From contig JAJZRK010000069.1 of the NCBI GenBank assembly GCA_021802745.1, positions 1 to 14,325 of the forward strand: DNA of 14,325 nt, written 5' to 3'. This DNA is from a bacterium. Its GTDB lineage: Bacteria; Gemmatimonadota; Gemmatimonadetes; Gemmatimonadales; Gemmatimonadaceae. Of the stretch, positions 1-9,440 are shown piece after piece (position 1 is the stretch's first letter; every line of letters begins with the position of its first letter). Below the pieces are notes generated by a model. It was not told where the DNA came from. It searched no databases and worked only from the letters and a program-made list of their open reading frames with translations. The position numbers and the translations under genes were made by a program.

Positions 1-3000
1 GCGCGGGCGTTGTTCAACGTGCCCGTCAGCGTCGGCGCCTGGCTGGCGGGTTCGCGCTCTACGGCGGGCGTCCGTCCCGTCGGCGACATGTCGGTGCTCG
101 CCGCCGTGGATCTCGCCCTGCTGGGAGCGGCCCTGCTGCTCATCGCGCTACCTGCGAGGCCGGCGCTGATTCGGCTCTCCCAGGCATTTGCCGTGCTGGC
201 GAGCTTTGGCGCCCTCATTGCGGTGGCCGGCTACTTCTACGGACCGACGAACCTCGGGCGTGCCGCGTTCTTCACGAGCACGGCGGTGCATACGGCCTGG
301 GCACTCCTGGTGCTCAGCGTCGGTACGGCGTGCGCCCGTCCCGAGCAGGGCTTCATGGCGCTGCTGAATGCCGACAGCGCCGGCGGCATGCAGATGCGCA
401 GGTTGTTACTGCCGATCGCGGTCATCCCAATCGTCCTGAATTGGGCAGAGCTGGAGGGAGAGCGGCGCGGGGCCTTCCCTCCGGCGTTCGGATGGATGCT
501 GGACTCAGCAGTCACGGTCCTGTCGCTCGCCATGCTGCTCTGGCTGGTTGCCCGCGTGCTGCACAAGAAGGACGTCGTGCAGCAGCGGACGCGCCAGGAG
601 CTGCAGTTCAGCGAGGAGCGCTACCGCCAGCTCGTGGAGACCTCGCCCCTGGCGGTCACCGTGAAGGACGAGCAGGGTATCGTCTTCGCGAATCCGGCGG
701 CAGCGGCCCTGGTCGGCGTCGCGGACGCGACCGACCTGATGGACAAGTCACCCTTCTCGTTCGTGCACCCCGATTTCCGTCCTGCGTATCAGTCCGGCAT
801 CTGTCGCGTGCTGCGAGACGGGAAGGCGCTGCTCCACATGGACCAGAGGCTGCTGCGGCTCGATGGTGCCGAGGTGGACATCGAGTACTCCGCGACGCCC
901 GTGGAGTACAACGGGCGACGGTTGGCGCAGGTCGTTGCCCGCGACACCACCGACCGCCGCCGCATCGAGGAGCATCTACGTGCGTCCGTCGAGCGCATGC
1001 AGTTGGTCGCGCGCGCCACTGGTGACGCCATCTGGGACTGGGACGTCGTCAACGACTCCACGTGGTGGAGCGACACGTTTTACGAGAAGTTTGGCTATTC
1101 GACGGGGACGATCCCGACGTTCGAGGCCTGGCTCGACCACGTGCATCCGGACGATCGCACCCGTGCCACGGCGGAGTTCCAGAAGGCCGTCGAAGAGAAG
1201 GTGCGGTCGTGGACCAGCGAGTACCGGTTTCGTCGCGCCGACGGATCGTATGGTGTCATCTTCGATCGCGCGTACGGCATTCTCGATGCCTCAGGCGTTC
1301 TGATCCGCATGGTCGGATCAATGGTAGACATCACCGACCTTCGCCAGGCGGAAGAGCAGGCGCGACTGCTCGCGCACGCGGTCGAGAGTTCCAACGATCT
1401 CATCTCGATCACCGACCTCGACGGCCGGTTCATCTTCGTCAACAGGTCGTTTCTGGACGCCTACGGCTATGCGCGCCATGAGGTCATCGGCCAAACGCCC
1501 GCCCTGCTCGCCCTTGACCCACATCGGGAGCCGCAGACGCACGAGTTGATCCGCGAGAGTGTGCTGGACGGGCGGTGGAGCGGCGATCTGTTGAACCGCC
1601 GCAAGGACGGCAGCGTCTTCCCGCTCCAGTTGAATGCGTCGAGCGTGCGGGATCCCTCCGGACGGGTCGTCGCCCTCATGGGCGTTGCCCAGGACGTCAC
1701 CAAGCGCAAGCAGGCGGAGGATGCGCTCCGCGAAAGTGAAGCCAAATTCCGCGCCACGTTCGAGCAGGCGGCGCTCGGAATTTGCGTGACCGGACTCGAC
1801 GGGCGCTTCCTCCGCGTCAACGAGCGGCTGTGCAAGATCACGGGGTACAGCGCGTCAGAGCTTCTCGCACGGTCATTCCGGCAGATTACGCACCCGGATG
1901 ACCTCGCGCTGGATCTCGAGAATGAACGGCGCGTCATCGCCGGCGAGATTGACTCGTATACGATGGAGAAACGCTACGTCCGCGAGGCGGGCGACTCTGT
2001 CTGGGTGCGCCTGACGTCGTCACTCGTCCGCCGGGGCGACGGCGCACCCGACTACTTCATCAGTGTCATCGAGGACATTTCGCCCCAGCGCCTGCTGGAG
2101 GCGCAGCTGCTGCAGGCGCAGAAGATGGAGGCCGTGGGGCGGCTCGCCGGCGGTATTGCGCATGACTTCAACAACATACTGACGGTCATCCAGGGACACC
2201 TCGGTCTCCTCGAACTCGAACCCGCGCTCGATCCGGCCGTGAGCGAGTCCTGCGATGAGATTGGAAAGGCCGTTCATCGCGCGACCGACCTCACGCGACA
2301 GCTGCTCCGGTTCAGCCGACGCGAAATCATGCAGCCGCGCCTGATGGACCTGAACGAGGTCGTGACGAGGCTTGCGCGGATGCTCCACCGACTCATCGGC
2401 GAGGATGTGATCCTGTCGCTTCAGCTGTCAGAAGAGGCGCTTGCCGTGCGTGCCGATACCGGCATGATCGAACAGGTCCTCATGAATCTTGCGGTCAACG
2501 CGCGCGATGCGATGCCGCGGGGTGGCGCGCTGACCATCGAAACCTCCGAACGCACGTTGGGAGAGTCCGAGGCAGAGCGTGAGCGGTTGCCAGCGGGCCG
2601 GTACGCCCGCCTGCACGTCAGCGACACCGGGAGCGGCATTCCCGCGGAGATCCTTCCCCATGTCTTCGAACCCTTCTTCACCACGAAGGAGGCGGGGCGA
2701 GGGACGGGGCTGGGGCTCGCGACCGTCTTCGGCATCATCCAGCAGCACGGAGGCTTGGTGCGGGTGGAGAGCCACCCTGGGAAGGGTGCGGCGTTCGAAG
2801 TCTTCCTGCCGCTCGCCCCTGCGCACGAGGCGAGTGAGCTGACCATGGAGCAAACCGAGACGGTGCCCGCCGAGGGGACGCGGGGACGAGGCGAAACCGT
2901 GTTGTTGGCTGAAGATGACCCCGGCGTACGGCACGTCGCGCAGGCCGCGCTCGAGCGACATGGATACCGGGTTGTCGCCGCGATCCACGGCGACGACGCC

Positions 3001-3261
3001 TGGCATCGGTCCACCTTGGAGGAGCAGCCAGTCAACCTGCTCATCACAGATCTCGTGATGCCAGGGACCCTCAGCGGAACGGCGCTTGCCGCGAAGCTGC
3101 GGCAGGTCCAACCGACGCTGAAAGTGATCTTCACCAGCGGGTACAGTGCCGAATTCGCCGGCCAGCCGATCTCGCTGGCGGAGGGTCAGGCGTTTCTGCC
3201 GAAGCCCTTCGACATCTCGCGCCTGCTCGACATGACTGCTGACCTGCTGCATACGTCCTGA
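1..3261 (+). CDS. Membrane-bound multi-PAS hybrid sensor histidine kinase (5' end outside window)
   Basis: The protein senses a signal, autophosphorylates on histidine and passes phosphate to its own receiver domain. The frame is open to the left edge, so the first residues are missing. A TTG at 10 and an ATG at 88 are the first internal starts, but neither looks real because the membrane module appears cut. Counting from the codon at position 1, about five membrane helices lie near residues 31-50, 57-80, 91-111, 134-149 and 166-186. Four PAS domains follow at about 205-325, 330-450, 456-575 and 579-700. The HisKA H-box (AGGIAHDFNN) has its histidine codon at 2161. The HATPase has its N-box asparagine at 2497, then DTGSGIP and GTGLGLA. 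The receiver (about 960-1080) has the acidic pair EDD, the phospho-acceptor Asp codon at 3049 (TDLVMPG) and the Lys codon at 3202 (PKPF). All catalytic residues seem intact. No DNA-binding output is present, so a separate partner is likely. The signal is unknown. Confidence 0.93.
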   Translation, partial: ARALFNVPVSVGAWLAGSRSTAGVRPVGDMSVLAAVDLALLGAALLLIALPARPALIRLSQAFAVLASFGALIAVAGYFYGPTNLGRAAFFTSTAVHTAWALLVLSVGTACARPEQGFMALLNADSAGGMQMRRLLLPIAVIPIVLNWAELEGERRGAFPPAFGWMLDSAVTVLSLAMLLWLVARVLHKKDVVQQRTRQELQFSEERYRQLVETSPLAVTVKDEQGIVFANPAAAALVGVADATDLMDKSPFSFVHPDFRPAYQSGICRVLRDGKALLHMDQRLLRLDGAEVDIEYSATPVEYNGRRLAQVVARDTTDRRRIEEHLRASVERMQLVARATGDAIWDWDVVNDSTWWSDTFYEKFGYSTGTIPTFEAWLDHVHPDDRTRATAEFQKAVEEKVRSWTSEYRFRRADGSYGVIFDRAYGILDASGVLIRMVGSMVDITDLRQAEEQARLLAHAVESSNDLISITDLDGRFIFVNRSFLDAYGYARHEVIGQTPALLALDPHREPQTHELIRESVLDGRWSGDLLNRRKDGSVFPLQLNASSVRDPSGRVVALMGVAQDVTKRKQAEDALRESEAKFRATFEQAALGICVTGLDGRFLRVNERLCKITGYSASELLARSFRQITHPDDLALDLENERRVIAGEIDSYTMEKRYVREAGDSVWVRLTSSLVRRGDGAPDYFISVIEDISPQRLLEAQLLQAQKMEAVGRLAGGIAHDFNNILTVIQGHLGLLELEPALDPAVSESCDEIGKAVHRATDLTRQLLRFSRREIMQPRLMDLNEVVTRLARMLHRLIGEDVILSLQLSEEALAVRADTGMIEQVLMNLAVNARDAMPRGGALTIETSERTLGESEAERERLPAGRYARLHVSDTGSGIPAEILPHVFEPFFTTKEAGRGTGLGLATVFGIIQQHGGLVRVESHPGKGAAFEVFLPLAPAHEASELTMEQTETVPAEGTRGRGETVLLAEDDPGVRHVAQAALERHGYRVVAAIHGDDAWHRSTLEEQPVNLLITDLVMPGTLSGTALAAKLRQVQPTLKVIFTSGYSAEFAGQPISLAEGQAFLPKPFDISRLLDMTADLLHTS

Positions 3262-3321
3262 AGGTCGCAGCGCAAGGCGCGTCGGATGGTCTCCGTCGCA
3301 CAAATGTCCGATGGGTGGCGC

Positions 3322-3879
3322 CTACATCAGTTCCTGCACCGCCAGCTCATACCCCACGCCTTCGCTCATCCGCTGGTAGATCTGCCCAATGACCTCGGCA
3401 CTCCCCAGCAGGAACCGGCAGCGCGCCGCCCCGTTCGACCGGCACTCGACTTCGTAGCAGGCCAGCTGCGCGTCGGCGAGGCGGCCAAAGAAATCGGCGA
3501 GCAGCCCCATCGAGTAGTAGCAGGCGGGGAAGCCGATGTTGAGCGACGGGTCCGCCTCGGCCCAATCGGTGGAATCCAGCGTGATCACCACGTCGTTGAG
3601 GGTGCCGATCTCGAGCGTCCCCCAGCCGGTGTCACGGAAGAACTCGGCCGCCCGCCCCTGGAACTCGGCAAGGCCCACCGCGTCCACGTTGACGCCGCGG
3701 GTGTTGAGCCACTCGCGGAACGACGCGAAGACGGCGTCGCCGCCGGCGAATCCTGCTTCCTGCAGGTAGGTGGCGAAGTTGCCCCCGAGGTCACGCAGGA
3801 GGGCAGAGCGCAGCGCCGCGAGGGACTGGCGTGGCAGTGCGACGAGCGGCGTCGAGGCGAGCGCGAAGTTGGTGGCCAT
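3322..3879 (-). CDS. Stand-alone V4R (4-vinyl reductase fold) domain protein
   Basis: This 185-residue protein is essentially one V4R domain, a small-molecule-binding fold also found in the sensor parts of XylR/DmpR/MopR activators and in BchJ-related proteins. The C-terminal half shows the V4R signature: FPACYYSMG near 118, then CYEVECRSNG and ARCRFLLGS. C120, E143, C146 and C154 have the same spacing (23, 26 and 34 residues from the first Cys) as the zinc ligands I recall for MopR, so a structural zinc site is likely. There is no DNA-binding, kinase or other output domain. I chose the ATG at 3879. A TTG at 3888 would add three residues, and no clear Shine-Dalgarno decides between them. It starts about 17 nt after the ligA stop and is probably co-transcribed with it. 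The ligand and partner are unknown. Confidence 0.82.
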   Translation of the reverse strand: MATNFALASTPLVALPRQSLAALRSALLRDLGGNFATYLQEAGFAGGDAVFASFREWLNTRGVNVDAVGLAEFQGRAAEFFRDTGWGTLEIGTLNDVVITLDSTDWAEADPSLNIGFPACYYSMGLLADFFGRLADAQLACYEVECRSNGAARCRFLLGSAEVIGQIYQRMSEGVGYELAVQELM

Positions 3880-3896
3880 ATGCGTCAAAGAAGGGG

Positions 3897-6005
<2,109 letters not shown>

Positions 6006-6533
6006 CTACTCGGCCCCGGCCTCGGCGTTGCCGCCCGTCGCCTCGGCCAGGCCGCCCTGCTGGAGGAACTGCTCCACGTAGAACAGGCCGCTTTCGCCGG
6101 CGCGCTTGACCATCTGTACCATCAGGGTGGCCGAGGTCACCTCCTCGCGCTGCTCGTTCACGAACCACTCGAATGCGTTCTTGCTCAGGTGGTCCTTGTC
6201 GGCGATCGCCTGGTCCACGAGCCCGTTGATCTGCGCGGTGACGCGCAGCTCGCTGTCGAGCGCCAGCTTCACCGCCTCGAGCGCGTTCTTGAAGCCCATC
6301 TTCGGCGCCGGCACCGCGGGGATCTTGAGGTCGGCGTCGGCGTCGAGCACGATCTTCACGAGGCGCATGGCATGGTCGCGCTCCTCGAGCCCCTGTGTGT
6401 GGTAGTGCTTGGCGAGCGTCGGCAGGCCTTCCTGGTCGAAGTAGGTGGCAATCGCCACATACTGGTGCGACGCGGCCAGTTCGTGCCCCACCTGCGCATT
6501 GATCAAGGCGTTGAGTTTCTTGCTGATCAGCAT
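6006..6533 (-). CDS. ftnA: Bacterial non-haem ferritin
   Basis: This protein stores iron by oxidising Fe(II) at a ferroxidase centre and keeping the mineral inside a 24-subunit shell in the cytoplasm. The 175 residues form the four-helix ferritin fold. The ferroxidase ligands known in E. coli FtnA (E17, E50, H53, E94, Q127, E130) all appear here shifted by one: E18, E51, H54, E95, Q128 and E131. The protein should therefore be active and is not a Dps or a haem-binding bacterioferritin. The tail after about residue 160 is rich in Ala, Gly and Glu. The ATG at 6533 is backed by GAGAGGA 8 nt upstream (6542-6548). It begins 19 nt after the stop of the GAF-domain gene, so the two probably share a transcript. 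No Fur-like site is evident in the short gap. Confidence 0.96.
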   Translation of the reverse strand: MLISKKLNALINAQVGHELAASHQYVAIATYFDQEGLPTLAKHYHTQGLEERDHAMRLVKIVLDADADLKIPAVPAPKMGFKNALEAVKLALDSELRVTAQINGLVDQAIADKDHLSKNAFEWFVNEQREEVTSATLMVQMVKRAGESGLFYVEQFLQQGGLAEATGGNAEAGAE

Positions 6534-6552
6534 GGTGTCATTCCTCTCGGGT

Positions 6553-7344
6553 TCAGCCCTTGGCCTCTTCGGCGACGACGTTCAGCGCCACTTCCACCAG
6601 ACGCTCCAGCTCCTCGTCGGAGGCCTTGGGCAACAGGGTTTCCGCCCACATGTGATCCTGCGTTCCGGCATACCGGTCGAGCAGGCGGCGCAGGAAGGCC
6701 ACCAGCGCGATGCGTTCGAGGTCGGCCCGGCGCGACTGCTGCTGCTTGTCCTCCGTCGAACGGAGCAGCGCCTCGAAGCGGTGCGCGTTGCGGAGCGCCT
6801 TGGCCGTCAGCTCGGCGACCACCTGCGTGAACCGCACGTCGGCGTCCGAGAACGGCATCGCATCGCGCTCCGTCCGCAGGAAGATCGCCCCGATCACATC
6901 CTGCCGCCACTTGATCGGCACGACGATGATCGAGCGGACGTTGCGCGTCTCGAGCGCGGTGCGGACGCTGCGATAGGCCGGGTCGTTGGCCGCGTCGGGA
7001 ATGAAGACTGTCTCGCCGCTGTCGAACGCCCGCTTGAGTTCGGGGTACCGGTCGAGGTCCACCACGAGGTTGCGGATGGAGGCGTCCTCGTAGCTGGCCA
7101 CCAGGCGCACGCCCTCGCGCTCACCCGCGAGGAAGATCGAACAGCGGTCGAGCCCGAACGTCCGGCCGAGCTTGCCGGCGATCGTCTGCAGGATGTCCAC
7201 GAAATGCAGCGAGTTGGAGATCTCCTGCAGGATGTCCACGATGGCCAGGAGGTGCTCCTTCTCGCGCGTCAGTTCCCGGACGCGGGCCTGCAGGCGAGTG
7301 ATTTCCTCGCCGGCGTCGACCGGATTCGTCGTGGGGCTGGTCAA
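6553..7344 (-). CDS. GAF-domain protein with flanking coiled coils and no output domain
   Basis: This 263-residue soluble protein is a predicted sensor or regulator. A charged heptad-like helix (about 11-40) leads into a GAF domain (about 42-190) with typical elements: CSIFLAGEREGVRLVASYE, IVVPIKWRQDVIGAIFLRT and FSDADVRFTQVVAELTAKA. A second long helix (about 178-225) and a C-terminal amphipathic helix (about 243-260) follow. There is no kinase, GGDEF, HTH or phosphatase domain, so it probably acts by protein contact. The ligand cannot be read from the sequence. The start is TTG at 7344, chosen because GGGAGGA lies just upstream; the nearest upstream ATG, at 7361, is out of frame. It heads the minus-strand run and is followed 19 nt later by ferritin, which suggests a link to iron or redox state, though that is only inference from position. 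Confidence 0.86.
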   Translation of the reverse strand: MTSPTTNPVDAGEEITRLQARVRELTREKEHLLAIVDILQEISNSLHFVDILQTIAGKLGRTFGLDRCSIFLAGEREGVRLVASYEDASIRNLVVDLDRYPELKRAFDSGETVFIPDAANDPAYRSVRTALETRNVRSIIVVPIKWRQDVIGAIFLRTERDAMPFSDADVRFTQVVAELTAKALRNAHRFEALLRSTEDKQQQSRRADLERIALVAFLRRLLDRYAGTQDHMWAETLLPKASDEELERLVEVALNVVAEEAKG

Positions 7345-7348
7345 TCCG

Positions 7349-7355
7349 TCCTCCC
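7349..7355 (-). promoter_or_regulatory. Strong Shine-Dalgarno site fixing the TTG start of the GAF gene
   Basis: The minus strand reads GGGAGGA ending 4 nt before the TTG at 7344. It is close to the anti-16S consensus and is the main reason for accepting a TTG start here. The nearest upstream ATG (7361) is in another frame. Confidence 0.65.
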
Positions 7356-7473
7356 GTCCATTGGGCGCCGTGCCCGTGACATTTTCCGCCCTGCATCGTA
7401 GTCCGTGTGACCGGGGTTATGCGCGCGCTCCCGGCCCACGAGGGAACGTACGAGGCGCGCCGCCACACGGTCA

Positions 7474-8802
7474 ATGCACCTACTCGACCTCATTACCCGA
7501 AAGCGCGATGGCGGCCGGCTGACCCCGGCGGAACTTCGCACGTTTGCCGCCGAATACGCCGCCGGCCGGTACCCGGACTACCAGGTCTCCGCGCTCCTGA
7601 TGGCCATCTTCTTCCGCGGCCTCGACGACGAGGAGGGCTTCGCCCTCATGGAAGCGATGCGCGACAGCGGCGGGCGACTCGACTTCACTGGACTCGGCAA
7701 GCCGGTCATAGACAAGCACTCCACGGGCGGCGTCGGCGACAAGGTCTCCATTCCGCTCGCCCCGCTCGTCGCCGCCTGCGGCCTCGCCGTCCCGATGATG
7801 AGCGGCCGCGGTCTCGGGCACACCGGCGGCACGCTCGACAAACTCGAAGCGATTCCGGGCTTCAACACCCGGCTGTCGCTCGCCGAGGCGAAGGCGCAAG
7901 TCGAGCGGCTCGGCTGCGTGCTCATTGGCCAGACGGGGGAAATTGCGCCGGCCGACAAGAAGCTCTACGCCCTGCGCGACGCCACCGCGACGGTCGAGGC
8001 GATTCCGCTGATCGCCGCGTCCATCATGAGCAAGAAGCTGGCGGAGGGGCTCGACGGCCTCGTGCTCGACGTGAAGACCGGCGCCGGGGCCTTCATGCCC
8101 GAACTCGACCGGGCCATGACGCTGGCGCGGACGATGGTTGCCATCGGCGAACGCTGCGGCTGTCCGACGGTGGCCCTCATGACGTCCATGGCGCAGCCCC
8201 TCGGCGCCGCCTGCGGCAACGCGCTCGAGATCGAAGAGAGCCTCGAAGTGCTGCGTGGCGGCGGTCCGCTCGACACGCGCGAGGTCACCCTGGCGCTTGG
8301 CGCCGAGATGCTGGTGCTCGGGCGGGTGGCGCCCGACCGCGGCGAGGCGCGCGTGCTGCTCGAGAGCGCACTGGCCGACGGGCGCGCCCTCGAGATGTTC
8401 CGGCGCATCGTGGCGGCGCAGGGCGGCAACCCACGCGTCGTGGATGATCCCGCGGGCGTCCTGCCGCAGGCCAACGAACAGGCCGTCGTCACGTCGCGGC
8501 ACACGGGCATCGTGCAGTCCGTCGCGCCGCGCGTCATCGGCCGCGGCATCATCACGCTCGGCGGCGGCCGCCTGACGATGGAGGACACCGTGGATCCCTC
8601 CGTCGGTTTTCGGATTCTCGTGCGCCCCGGCCAGCACGCCACGCGCGGCCAGCCGCTCGCCGCGATCTTCGCGCGCGACGCGGCGGGCATCGAGGCCGGC
8701 AAGGCGTGCATCGCGGAAGCCATCGTGATCGGCGACGAGGAGGTCTCGCTGCCGCCGCTCATCTCGCACCGGGTGACGGCATCCGGCGTCGAGGCGTTCT
8801 GA
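7474..8802 (+). CDS. deoA: Thymidine/pyrimidine-nucleoside phosphorylase
   Basis: The enzyme reversibly splits thymidine (or other pyrimidine nucleosides) with phosphate into the free base and (deoxy)ribose-1-phosphate, a cytoplasmic salvage step. The 442 residues align along their length with Bacillus Pdp and E. coli DeoA. The phosphate-binding KHSTGGVGDK is at 81-90 and the family signature SGRGLGHTGGTLDKLE at 110-125. Base-binding residues are R168 (YALRD), S183 and K187 (ASIMSKK). VLDVKTGAGAF follows near 200, and a C-terminal PYNP domain carries the substrate-cleft lid region. M108 precedes the signature where, as I recall, thymidine-specific enzymes have Met and broad PyNPs have Lys; this favours DeoA. 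The ATG at 7474 fits the family N-terminus, but no good Shine-Dalgarno is visible. It is transcribed away from the GAF gene across a 129-bp gap and stands alone rather than in a deo operon. Confidence 0.95.
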   Translation: MHLLDLITRKRDGGRLTPAELRTFAAEYAAGRYPDYQVSALLMAIFFRGLDDEEGFALMEAMRDSGGRLDFTGLGKPVIDKHSTGGVGDKVSIPLAPLVAACGLAVPMMSGRGLGHTGGTLDKLEAIPGFNTRLSLAEAKAQVERLGCVLIGQTGEIAPADKKLYALRDATATVEAIPLIAASIMSKKLAEGLDGLVLDVKTGAGAFMPELDRAMTLARTMVAIGERCGCPTVALMTSMAQPLGAACGNALEIEESLEVLRGGGPLDTREVTLALGAEMLVLGRVAPDRGEARVLLESALADGRALEMFRRIVAAQGGNPRVVDDPAGVLPQANEQAVVTSRHTGIVQSVAPRVIGRGIITLGGGRLTMEDTVDPSVGFRILVRPGQHATRGQPLAAIFARDAAGIEAGKACIAEAIVIGDEEVSLPPLISHRVTASGVEAF

Positions 8803-8824
8803 CCAACGGGTGGTGGACGCCGTA

Positions 8825-9283
8825 CTACGCGCCCACCGCCCCGGTGAACAGCGATTGCAGGTTGAGCGTCGGCGCCTTGGTCTTGCTGGCGAGCGACACG
8901 TAGGTGCGCGCCAACGCGTCCTTTCCAGCCCCCAGCACCGTGCTCACGAGGCCCAGGGCCTCCGCGTACTGCGCCGGCGGCAGCTCCTTGATGATACGGC
9001 TCCAGATGGCTTCTTCCAGCACGTTGAAGGCGGTCTGCACCTCCCAGAGGTCGAAACCGGAGGCGAACCGCTCGCTCGCGATGGTCTCCGAGTGCGCCAC
9101 GATCGGTCCCAGCTTCCGGTCGGCGACCGCGCGAATGGTCAGGATGTAGAGATGGTGCAGTCGCTGGCGCGCCTGGTTCATGCCGTTCTGTTCGTAGCTC
9201 GTCAGGTGTGACCGCTCCATCGCGTGGAACGCGTCCTCGACGATGGTCTCACCGCCCTCGTGCAGCAGCTGCAGCAGTTCCAT
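8825..9283 (-). CDS. Small all-helical protein resembling the RsbRD N-terminal domain
   Basis: This 152-residue soluble protein has no signal peptide or membrane helix. It is nearly all predicted helix: a first helix pair at about 1-55, including RQRLHHLYILTIRAV, then ASERFASGFDLWEVQTAFNV at 69-88, a pattern typical of the RsbRD/PucR-type helical sensor domain (an R..aGf...e...af element). A last helix lies at about 104-133. In stressosome proteins such a domain is joined to a STAS domain, but here no STAS or other output follows. The family call is by eye and moderate. The ATG at 9283 has only a weak GGGA upstream. It converges on deoA with a 22-nt gap and diverges from the NlpC/P60 gene. 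The function is unknown; a scaffold or sensor role is possible. Confidence 0.72.
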   Translation of the reverse strand: MELLQLLHEGGETIVEDAFHAMERSHLTSYEQNGMNQARQRLHHLYILTIRAVADRKLGPIVAHSETIASERFASGFDLWEVQTAFNVLEEAIWSRIIKELPPAQYAEALGLVSTVLGAGKDALARTYVSLASKTKAPTLNLQSLFTGAVGA

Positions 9284-9440
9284 GATATCCCGGTCCGGTG
9301 AACGTGGCGTTCACGGTGTGGTGTCGTGGCGTGGCGACACGCGTCGGCCGGCGGTATCGCAGCCCTTGAATATGCCCCGTTTTGGCGAGCCTCGCGCGGT
9401 CCGCTGGCGGCGCCCACCGCGCGCAGGCAATTTTCGCGGC

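Noticed and set aside
3279..3317. A near direct repeat (GTCGGATGG and GTCCGATGG) between the kinase and V4R genes.
   Set aside because: There are only two short imperfect copies, with no symmetry or known site type; chance is likely.
7345..7473. Promoter-like words in the divergent gap before deoA, for example GTGACA followed 17 bp later by TAGTCC.
   Set aside because: The -10 match is poor and nothing else supports it; in GC-rich DNA such half-matches are common.
7480..8769. A 429-codon open frame on the minus strand opposite deoA.
   Set aside because: It is an antisense shadow of a clear enzyme gene. High GC lengthens such frames; the translation is rich in Arg, His and Gly and has no recognisable domain.
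8803..8830. A possible hairpin terminator between deoA and the convergent small gene (GGTGGTGG against CCCACCGCCCC).
   Set aside because: The arms pair imperfectly, part of the right arm is coding sequence, and there is no T-run.
9243..9440. A 66-codon N-terminal extension of the NlpC/P60 gene.
   Set aside because: It would place the hydrophobic signal peptide inside the protein and overlap the start of the divergent gene; the ATG at 9441 fits an exported enzyme.
9284..9440. Candidate promoter elements (TTGAAT and CATATT) in the divergent gap before the peptidase.
   Set aside because: No pair with proper spacing and consensus was found on either strand.
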